Source: Candidatus Thiodiazotropha endoloripes (GTDB lineage Bacteria; Pseudomonadota; Gammaproteobacteria; Chromatiales; Chromatiaceae). Taken from it: 64,000 nucleotides of DNA. The notes beneath the pieces were generated by a model. The model was not told where the DNA came from. It did no database searches and saw only the letters and a list, made by a program, of their open reading frames with translations. A program made the translations under genes and the position numbers. Numbering within the stretch: the first letter of the stretch is position 1; each line of letters starts with the position of its first letter. The stretch is taken from positions 124,001 through 188,000 of the forward strand of contig LVKA01000021.1 of assembly GCA_001709035.1 (NCBI GenBank). The letters are read 5' to 3'. Below, piece after piece: positions 48,201 through 60,200 of this stretch.

Positions 48201-51200
48201 GATTTGATAGGTGGTTCTGTCTTGTGCGGGATCGCTTTGCAGCAAGCTCTGTAATTGGTCTAGTTCGATCTGGTAATCAGCGGCTGGCAACTCAACCTCT
48301 GATACGTATTGAACTGTCTCAACCACACGACCTGCAGCATCATAACGCTGTTCCGTAACACCGCCGGTCGCATCGATAAGATAACGCTCTTGACCTGCTT
48401 GATCATAAACATGGCGGGTTGCGTGACCATTGGCATCAATCGTTGCAACGACACGGTTATTATTGTCGTACACATAGGACTCGGTCAGCGCCAAGCCATT
48501 CGGATCGACGATGGTATGGGTGCGACGACCCAACCCATCGAAGCGGTATAAGGTGACATATTGCGATGGATCCTGGCCGTCTCCCTGGGTGATCCTGACA
48601 ATATTGCCATCACCATCAGTCTCATAGTTGGTTACCAGATTCAATCCATCAGGATCGACTACGACAGAGACTTGTCGGCCATTTCGATCATAGCTGGTCC
48701 GGGTAACTACATCATTTGCATCGGTCACCTCGACCTGATTACCCTGAGCATCATGGGTGTATCGTGTGGTCAGTTGCAGACCTTCTGTATCGACCGTACG
48801 CACCAGCATACGGTTCGCAGCATCATAGGTGTAGTGGGTTATGTTTCCGTCTGCATCGAGCGTGTCTGTGACTAACCCGGTCTGGTCAAAGCGGCTTTCA
48901 GTAACAATTTCCCGGCCGTCTGCCAATAATTGTCGTACAAATCGGAGTTGGCCTTCGATATCGTATTCATAAGTCGTCGCATTCCCATTCCCATCTACGA
49001 TACGTACGGCTTCACCATGCCGGTTGTACTCCGTTGTTGTAATAATTCCTTCAGGGGTCGTTACGCTCAGGTGCTGCTGAACATCGTCATATTCATACCT
49101 TGTCTCCAGCCCAAGGCCATCCCGTTGGAGTAAGACACGCCCAAAGGCATCAAATTCAGTATGCTGCAATCTGCCTAGCGGATCGGTAACTACGATTACC
49201 CTGCCAGATTCTTCATAACTGGTTGTGGTCTGGTTACCTTCGCCATCAATCATCTCCACAACCCGACCGAAAGCATCGTATCGAGTCCGGTTTACAGCCT
49301 GGATACCATAGGCATCAAGAATCGTTTCAGTTCGTTGGCCCCTTTTGTTGTAGTCATAACGATCGGTAACGACTCGATCTTGTGTCAAACCATTTTCGGC
49401 ACTGGGCTGTTCAACGGTGCGGGTTTGAGTGACTTGTTCACCATAGGCATTGTAGCTCCATTGGGTTGTGTACCCTTCCGCATCAATCGATTGACGCAAC
49501 TGCCCCATCCGGTCATATTCATATCCGATCCTACGGTCTCTTGCTGTATCCGCGATGGCGGTAATTTGAGCCAATATTTGTGCTGTGGCTACGCCTCCTT
49601 GCAGACCAGTCGTATCAATGCGTTGCGCATAGAGCACACTCTCTTCTAATTGACCGAATGTGTTGTAGCGGGATTCTAAGACTTCACCAAGTGCATTGAC
49701 CGTGTGAGTCAGTTGGCCGGCATCATTGTACAAATAGGTTGAAGTGTTTCCATTGGCATCCGTACTACTCAAGCGACGACCAGCATTGTCATAACTGTAA
49801 GTCAACCCATACTGTTGATAGAGGGTATTGACTTCAGCCTCTGTGAGGTTATCACTGTAAAGCCGACTGCCTTCGCTATTCAGTTCACCGATCAAGCGGC
49901 CTTGTAGATCATAACGATACCGTCTGCTTCTGGCTTGCTCTGTATTACCATTGGCAGCGAGACCGTGGGTTTCATTGACAAGCTGACCTGTTGTGTCGTA
50001 GCGATATTCGCTGCGATTTCCACTGACAAGGTCTGTCTCTGCGGTCACTTGATTCAGCGCATCGTATTCTGCTTGAGTAGTCTGATCCTGTAAGCCAGTA
50101 GCGCGGGTTTGCAGTGTGGCAAAAGTGTCGGTGGCTGGATCGTAATCGGTAATTTGCGCACTGTAGCGGGTGCTTTCAGTTAAATTACCTGCAAGATCAT
50201 AGGTATACCCTGTCAGATAACCTCGCGCATCCAGGCTACCTATTCGTTGGCCGCGGGTATTGTAGAAATTGTATTCACTCTGATCCGAGTCACTGGTAGT
50301 GGGTGTAATACTGGTTAATGCCTGACCCAGATCTTCTGCATGGACACGTCCTGCTGGGTCCGCATGCCGTTGAATTTCTGAAGCATTCAATATGCGATCA
50401 AAGACAGCCACCTCATCGACCTGGCCAGTAAGCCGACTTCCTGTCACTCTGGCACTACCAACTTTTAGGGATTCGTCTTGATTCAAAACGGTAATGGTGC
50501 CGATTGCCACCTCGACGCCATCAAGATAGATCCGAGTACCGTTTTCTACCCCAGAATCGAATGTCATCAAGACATGATGCCACTCACCATCGACAATATT
50601 GACACCCGTATCAATCCAGCTATCTGTCGTCCAATCGTATGCAGCAAGATTGTTATTGAGTAGATAGAGACCATAGGCATTCCGTTTGGTCATTATGGCC
50701 CCATCACCACCAGAAGTACCGCTGGTATTAACCCAGGCCTCAATGGTTCCTCGCTCAATCTGAAGTGCTGTATCGTTACCGAGATCCGCTAAGGTGTTGG
50801 AGTTGCCATCAAAGCTCGCTGCGGTTCCCGTTCCTGAAACTGCACCCGGTAAACCGAGTTCGACCTCACTGTTATAATATCCATCGAGTCCATTTCCGCT
50901 GACATCGCGCGCAATCAAACCTTGATCTACTGACTCATCGAATTTCCAATATCCGAGTGGGCTATCATCAAGCAGGGTATCTCGACGATAGAGACGATCG
51001 ACCTCGAATTGGTGCGCTCTGCGGATGCGTTCGATCTCTTGACCCGCACCATCATAACGATATTCCGTCAGATACCCATCGGCATCCAATTCAGCAACTA
51101 AACGACCGTCATTATCATAGTAATATCGGGTTGCACGATAATCTTCCTCTAAAGCCGTATTATCCAGTACCGCAACCTGATGCTCACTGCTGTTTTCATT

Positions 51201-54200
51201 AACAGTAAAAAGACCACCACCTTTACGTATAACAGTACCCGCTTGATCTCGGTACTCTATTTGATAATTGTGTTCACCTTGAGCCAAGTCATCCAGAGTC
51301 AGTTGGTATTGACCTTCATTAGCAATCAGAGGCGAAAATGAACCATCATCGATGCTGATATAGACTTGAAGATCTTGGTGATCACTGTCTGCTGGCCAAC
51401 TTAGGACCGTACGTTGTAGTTGCGAGATTTCCCCAACACGGTCTCTGACATCACTAAGAGTCCAAACAGTACCATTGGCAAAACGCATCTCGTCTATAAA
51501 TGATTTACTTGTGCCGTTACTTTGGAAATATCCATTCACGGTTAACCGGTCATCGCTAGACACTATCTCTAAGATCAGATCATTGTTGTAGCGACCAACC
51601 CTCAATTCAGATGGATCAATCCCAGCTGCAAACTCGATTACGTCAGTGCGGTTCGCATTACTGTCATAATTATAGGACTGGTTATAAATGGTATCGTATC
51701 CAAAACCGCGGTCAAAACGATATGTATCATTCCCTGATCCCCCATAAAGGGTATCATTACCTGCACCACCTTCGATGGTATCGTTACCATAGTCACCAAA
51801 CAGAATATCGTTACCGGTACCACCCAGTAAATTGTCATTTCCGTCATTACCGTAGAGTGTGTCATTGTTCACACCACCCTCTAGGCGGTCATCTCCCTCA
51901 TTTCCATAGAGTCGATCGTCACCCAGCCCCCCCTGAACTAGATCGTCACCTTCATCACCATAGAGAGTGTCATTGCCCGTTTCTCCCAACAAGTGATCGG
52001 CACCAATGTTACCAGTAATGGTATCGGATCCTTCGCCACCATGCAGTTCATTGCCAATCTCATAACTGTAGAGGGCATCATTTGATTGTGTGGATTGTTG
52101 TACAATGGCCTTTAGATCATCAATATTCCAGACTGTTCCATCATTAAAGTGAACTTCACTGATCGAGCTTTGATGATATTGAGTGTCGTCTGGGACAGCA
52201 TCGTTATAAAAGAACCCTTCAATCTTAATAGAATCACCGGTATCAAGCAGCTCAAGAATCAGATTGGCGGAGTTTCGGTATGCACGAATATCCTGTGTAC
52301 TGATAGCGGCCCCGAATTGAACAATATCAACATCATCCAAATCCCGAGTAAATTCAGCTCTTATGATGTCACTACCAAAACCTCGTTCGAAATAATAGGT
52401 GTCGTTACCTACATCACTATAGAGTATGTCATCTCCTGCACCACCAATCAGGGTGTCATCCCCTTCACCGCCATACAGGTTGTCTTGCCCCGCACCGCCT
52501 TCTAGTCGGTCATTACCTTCCCGTCCATACAAGGTATCATTCTGTGCCTCTCCCAGCAGATGGTCCACACCAGTATTACCATCGATGATGTCATCACCAT
52601 CATTTCCGGTTATTACACCACCTGCCTGATAGGCATATAGACTGTCATTTGCTTGTGTTGACTGTTGTACGATGTTCTTTATATCGTCTACTGACCATAC
52701 GGTGCCATCATCAAACTGAATCCCGGTGATGCCGTGAAAATAGTGGTCATTTGGATCTTGAATTGCATCGTTGTGAAAAAAGTTCCAAACCGTCACTCGA
52801 TCATTGGTATTGGATACGACCAGTTCGAGATTATCCGAACTCCCCCTGTAGGCATGAAGATTATCTACCGTTATACCCGCACCAAATCGTATGATATCTG
52901 ATTCGTTAATGTCGTTTTGGTACTGTCGATAGATGGTGTCATGATTAAAGCCGAGGTCGAAGTGGTAGATATCATCTCCTTCTTCACCATGCAGCGTATC
53001 GTTACCCGCTCCACCAATCAGAATATCATTCCCTGTACCACCATAGAGGGTATCTTGACCTGTTCCACCATCGAGCTGATCTGCCCCGCCTTCACCATGG
53101 AGAATATCGTCATTTTGCTCACCAAAAAGCAGATCAGCACCACTGCTGCCCTGCAAGGTGTCGTTCCCACCACCAGAATAGACTGATCCACCAATGTCAT
53201 AACTGTACAGGGTATCATTTGCACCAGTAGTCAATTGAGCACGTGACTTGATGTCAGAAATTGTCCAGACAGCACCGTTGGAAAAATGAATTTCGCTTAC
53301 AGTATTTTCATAAGTACTGCCGTTTCGTATGGCATCATTAAGGAAGAAATTACTGATTGTAAGACGATCGCCGCTGTCAGGTATTTCAAGAATTAGGCGA
53401 TCGGAACTCTCTCTATAAACTCGAACTGACGCTTCATCGATACCAGATCCGAATTGTATGAGATCGATTTCACCAGCGTCTGATGTGTAATTTTGATTGA
53501 TGGTATCTTGCCCAAATCCGATATCGAAATGATAGATATCGTTTCCCGCTCCCCCATACAGATAGTCATCACCCAAACCACCGCTCAGATTATCGTTACC
53601 AGCCCCGCCATAGAGATGATCGCTACCTGAATCACCATACAAGGTATCGGCATCGTTATCGCCATGGAGGTAATCGGCACCATCCCCACCATGTAGTAAA
53701 TCTGATCCATCGCCTCCAAAAAGGTGATCTACTCCACCAAGACCACTTAATTCATCGTTATCACCGAAGCCGCGAATTGTGTCACCACCTTCATCCCCAG
53801 ATAATTGGTCAGCAGCTTCAGTACCATCGATAGATAGACCTTCGGGTAAGGTTTGAGTGGAAATTCTTGCAACAACGTCGTTATAGTTCCAGGTTGTTCC
53901 GTTAGCAAAACGAATTCCGTTTAAAACATAATAACTGGTACTATTACTATAAAAGTAGTTGGTTACCGTGATTTGATCATTTGTACCAATCAATTGAAGA
54001 ATCAGGTCTGAAGATGTTCCCTCACTCACCCAAATCTGTGATGGATCAATGTTGGGTCCAAATTCAATGATGTCATTACGAGCGTAAAAGGAATCGGAAG
54101 AGCCACCATAGGTGGCATTATCGATGCGGTCTCTACCAAATCCTCTCTCGAAATAGTATGTGTCGCTACCTGAACCACCGTAAAGCGTGTCATTCCCTGT

Positions 54201-57200
54201 ATCACCGATAAGGGTATCGTTGTTATGTTCCCCTCGTAAGGTATCATTTCCTACGCCACCCTGTAGGTTATCATTGCCATAACCACCTTGAAGATTATCG
54301 TTGCCTGAATCACCTCTTAACTGATCAACACCATCTTCACCAATTAAAGTATCATCACCTCCTGCACCATTCAGAGTATCCCCTGGGGCGTAGGCGTATA
54401 GCGTATCATTGTGTTCTGTAGGGATTTGTACTCTTAGTTTGACATCATTAATCGTCCAAACCGTTCCATCGGCAAATCGGACCTCATCCACAGCAGAAAC
54501 GGTTGTGGCATCCTGACTGAAATAATTGCGGATCTTTATTTGATCACCAGTACCGACCAAATAGAGAAATAGATCGTCTGAACTGCCCCGACGGGCTAAA
54601 ATATCGCTAGTCGAAATACCGGCAGCAAACTCGATTGCATCGGTACGACTCGACATGGCATCGTAGCTGTATGTACTGTTATTGATCGTATCACTGCCAA
54701 ATCCACGATCGAAGAAGTAAATATCACTACCACTTCCTCCATACAGTGTGTCATCACCGACATCACCTATGAGGAGATCATCGCCATAGTCGCCCTTAAG
54801 TGTATCGTCTCCCGTTCCACCACGAAGCGTGTCATTACCGTAACCACCATTCAGAGTATCACTACCTGAATCCCCAATCAGTTCATCCGCACCGTCATCA
54901 CCGCGCAGTATATCGTCTCCACCTGCACCATGCAGGATATCCCCTGCGGTGTAGGCGTACAAATCATCATTCTGTTCAGTAGATTGTTGGACACTTGATT
55001 TAACGTCGTCAATGGACCAAATCGTTCCATCCGCAAATCGAATTTCATCCACAGCAGAAACGGTTGTGGCATCCTGACTGAAATAATTGATGATCTTGAT
55101 TTGATCACCAGTACCGACCAAATAGAGGAAAAGATCGTCCGAACTGCCACGACGAGCTAAAATATCGTCAGTCGAAATACCTGCAGCGAACTCGATGGCA
55201 TCGGTACGGCTAGACATTGCATCGTAGCTGTATGAACTGTTATCGATCGTATCACTGCCAAAACCACGATCGAAGAAGTAAATATCACTACCACTCCCCC
55301 CATACAGTGTGTCATCACCGACATCACCTATGAGGAGATCATCGCCATAGTCGCCCTTAAGGGTATCATCTCCCGTTCCACCACGAAGCGTGTCATTACC
55401 GTAGCCACCATTCAGAGTATCACTACCTGAATCCCCAATCAGTTCATCCGCACCGTCATCACCGCGCAGTATATCGTCTCCACCTGCACCATGCAGGATA
55501 TCCCCTGCGGTGTAGGCGTACAAATCATCATTCTGTTCAGTAGATTGTTGGACACTTGATTTAACGTCGTCAATGGACCAAATCGTTCCATCCGCAAATC
55601 GAATTTCATCAATCGCACTCTTCGTAGAGCCATCTTGCGTGAAATAGTTTGTAATTTTAATACGATCTTCGGTACCGATTAGGTAGAGAAAGAGATCATC
55701 CGAAGTACCGCGCTGCGCCAATACATCATTTACTGTAATACCTGCGGCGAATTCTATTGCGTCGGTGCGACTGCTTATTGAATCATAACTGTAGGTACTG
55801 TTATTAATCGTATCGCTACCAAATCCACGGTCGAAGAAGTAAATATCACTACCACTTCCACCGTAAAGCGTATCGTCACCCGCTCCCCCGATTAGAATAT
55901 CATCATCATAATCGCCTTTCAGCCTATCATTTCCAGCGCCACCCCTAAGAGTGTCGCTACCATAGCCACCGTTTAGGCTGTCAGTTCCAAAACCACCATA
56001 AAGTTCATCTACACCAGCCTCTCCACTCAGCGAATCATTTCCTCGGCCACCTTCAAGCCGATCATTTCCCTCTCGTCCATACAGTGTGTCATTATCATCA
56101 CCACCCAGCAGAGTGTCACTACCTTCTCTACCGTATAAGGAGTCATCCCCCCCTTCCCCGTATAAAAGATTATCCTGACCTGAGTATCCATGGATTACGT
56201 CATTCTGATCCGTCGGCTCTATGACCATGGATTTGATATCTTCTACAGACCAGGTTGTACCATTACTGAACTGAACCGAATTGATAACATACTGGTTATT
56301 GTTCGCAGGATTATCGAGTGCGTCTTCAATGAAGAAATTACTTATCGTAATCTCATCATCGGTTGATATGAGATCCAACACCAGATTATTTGTTGAAGAT
56401 CGATAGACGGCGATATCCTCAGGAAGGATATCCGCACTGAACTGAATGGTATCAATACCGTTGAAACCGGTTTCAGTGTTGTAGATGGTGTCATGACCAA
56501 AACCTGGCTCAAAGTAATACGTATCGTTACCTTCATCACCTTGCAGTCTATCGTCGCCACGACCACCGGTTAAGACATCGTCACCCGCTCCGCCATAGAG
56601 TAGATCATCCCCTGATCCACCTAGAATTTGGTCATTATCCGCTTGTCCTAAGAGATGGTCATCACCGGTCCCACCCTCGAGCCGATCATCTCCACTATCA
56701 CCATATAGGTAATCATTTCCTGCACCGCCAGCGAGTGTATCTTGTCCAACCTCGCCATACAGGTAATCATGGCCTTCGCCACCATTTAACGATTCACCAG
56801 GTGTATAGGCATAGAGGTAATCTTGGCCTTGTGTATTTTCTTGTACCAGGAGTTTTACAGTATTAATATCCCAAACGGTGCTATCTGAAAAGCGGATTTC
56901 ATCGATAACATTGGCGCTGGATGCGTCTTCAAGAAAATAATTGATTACCGTTACTCGATCACCGGTACTGGTCAATTCAAGAACCAGATTATAATTTGTC
57001 CGGTAGGCTTGAATATCATTCAAGCTAATATCGGCGCCAAACTCGATTACATCGATACGCCCGCTGGACGCGTCATTATTGGTAATGGTATCTCGTCCAA
57101 AACCACGTTCGAAGTAGTACGTGTCATTACCATCGCCTCCGTCTAATGAATCGTTGCCACTACCCCCTTCTAAACGATCTGATCCACTGTTACCGTAGAG

Positions 57201-60200
57201 AAAATCACTACCAATACCACCATATAAAAGGTCATCTCCATCCTCGCCATAGAGATAATCATTACCTGATTGACCTGAGAGTTGGTCATTGTCTCCATAA
57301 CCATGCAAGGTATCGTTACCATCACCACCGGCCAGGATGTTTTGAGTTTCATCACCGTTTATGCTCTGGTCTGTAGGGGCGACCATCGTTGGTAACAGAG
57401 CGACGACATCAGCATAGCTCCAGGCGGTTCCATCAGAAAACCTAATTTCATCGAGCACATATCGACTATTACCACCACTTCTGAAGTAGTTATTAACTGT
57501 AATTCTGTCTTCAGATGTAACGAGATCAATAATTAAATTGTCATTTGTCTGAGTTAGAAAAACATCTGCAACGGCTATATCAGCTGCAAACTCGATGACA
57601 TCGGTACGAGAACTATTCGAGTCATAATTCAGGTAATTGTTATCGATCGTATCCTGACCAAAACCCAATGCAAAATAGTAGGTATCGTCACCTCTACTCC
57701 CATATAGGTGGTCATTACCCAATCCCCCTTCTATAAGATCATCACCTCGTCCACCATACAGATAGTCCTCTCCTACGCCACCCCTGAGCGTATCATCGCC
57801 ATCGTTACCATGAAGAGTGTCATTATCCAATCCACCGATAAGTTCATCAGCATTGCTACTCCCGTTGAGCGTATCGTCTCCACCCAAACCATCGAGAATT
57901 CCAGGTTGATTATAGGCATACAGCGTATCACTGCCTTCAGTAGCAACTTGTACTTGGTTTTTTACGGTATCAATGTCCCATACCGTGCCATCTTCAAAAC
58001 GTATTTCGTCGAGGACATATCGACTGGTGGCATCGGTTCGAAAGTAATAATTGACGATTATGCTGTCACCAGTCTCATCAAGCGTTAGTATGAGATGATC
58101 AGAAGATCGATGCAGTGAAACCTGATCTGAAGTGATCCCTGTACCAAATAGAATAATATCTGTACGAGAGCTATTACTGTCGTAATTTTGATAGTTATTA
58201 TCTATAGTATCGTTACCAAAACCACGTTCAAAATAATAGACGTCATCCCCTCTACCGCCATAGAGGCGGTCTATGCCTGAACCCCCTTCTAAGAAATCAT
58301 CACCGTTGTAACCATACAAATAATCGTTACCCAAACCGCCTTGCAGGGTGTCATTGCCGTATCCACCATATAGGTAATCGTTTCCAGCCCCGCTATAGAG
58401 CTGGTCATCACCCGCATCGCCATTTAATGTATCGTGTCCTTCCCCACCCTGAAGAAGATCATTACCAGCGTATCCATACATGGTATCGTTGCCAGTAACG
58501 CCTGTGAGTGTGTCAGCAGCATCGGTACCGTCTTGGCGTAAACTACCTTGAGATACATCACGACGTTCATTGATGATTGTAATGTCTAGTTCAAGGGTTC
58601 TGGCTGTATTAGAATCAATAACCTCTGAGCCCGTTAGCCTAGACAACCCATCATATTGATTGATCGTGACGTTCCCTTCAGCATCGATGGATTGAATCAA
58701 TCGTCCAGCACTGTCATACAAGTTTGCACTCACCCGATCTGACGCACTGTTTTGTGGCCTTATAGCGTCTAGGGTGATCTCTGCTGGGGTGCCATCAGGA
58801 TTAACCAAGCTAGCGATCACCGTGCTTGACAGTTGCGTTGCATAGCTGATCTCGTGTGTGAGTCGGTCAACATCGTCGTATTGATATTCAGTAAGCGCAC
58901 CACTGGAGTCAACCAATGCAACCCTACGCCCTAACTCATCATAGAAGAAATGTGTCTGGCGACCAGTTGGGTCAGTCGTCAGACGCAGTTGTCCTGCCTG
59001 ATCATATTGGTAAGTTGTCGTACCCAGTGGGGCTGAATCGGGTGTGCTCTGCTGTTCACTGATCAACAGCCCCCGACTGTCGTACACACGTGTTGTCGCT
59101 AACCCATTGGCAAGGCGTGTGATGACTTGATTGCCTGCATCATCGTATTGAGTTAATGTTGCACGGCCGAGGGCATCAATGGTGCTACTGATCCGACCTA
59201 AGCCATCATAAATGTAGTGAGTGGTGAAATCATTTTGGTCAGGTGACGCCTCACCTCTGGGATCAATCTGCGAGAGTAACTGTCCCGCTTGATCATACAC
59301 ATAACGAGTTGTCGCTGCGGTTTGTGCTAGGCCTGCTCCCGTACTATCAACAGAACTATAGTCGGTAACTAGACTCAGATTTCCCCTAACATCATAGACA
59401 TAGTCTGTACGTTGACTTCTCGAAAGGTCTTGACCACCGAGCCATGTCAACAGTTCCGACTCGATAATTGTGTCAGTAGCTGTCAGTGTATCGACATCAA
59501 ATTGGCCATCAAGGTATTGAATTGATGAGACCCTGTGCCCAGCCCCATTGTATCGATGCTCTTCAACACGTCCTTCAGGGCTAACAACAAACCGGAGGTG
59601 ATATTCACTATCATAAGCATATCGGGTTACCAAGGGATCTGTCGCTGATTCAACTCCATTCCCATCGGGATCAGGCGTGAGGTAAGCAATTTCACTGACG
59701 AGCAGGCCCTGATTGTTATACTGATACTCAATCAAATTTCCTTCAGGATCGTGTTGACTGAGTAGAAGTCCGTTGTCATCGTAGTTATAAGTTGTGACAT
59801 GTCCATTTCCATCTGTGACGGATATGAGATTCGACATCTCATCATAGGCATACAGTGTTGAAATCCTTTGGCCGTCAATGGTAGGGGATCGTACCTCAGT
59901 AATTAATCCATTCTCAAAAAAATAACTGGTGATATTACCCAACGGATCTTCAACATCAGTTTGCCCCGTGGCAATTGGGTCTGAGTTGACCACGTAATCA
60001 AGCGTATCCGGTAACTCAATCTCAACCCCATCAGCAAGCGTGATCCAGGCACCGAACATCTCTTCCAATGCGGTTGCCGCTCGGATATCACCATATGCGG
60101 CTAGTGCAATATCTTCCCAGGTTTCCCCGGCTTGAACCAAATAAAATGGAATGGGCTCTGGACCTGCTGGAGTCGTCAACACAGCAGGATTAACCGTTGC

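Noticed and set aside
51440-58535. CRISPR-like regular repeats
   Set aside because: The repetition is coding: it follows 27-base RTX nonapeptide periodicity inside one continuous frame, and there are no unique spacers of constant length or cas genes nearby.
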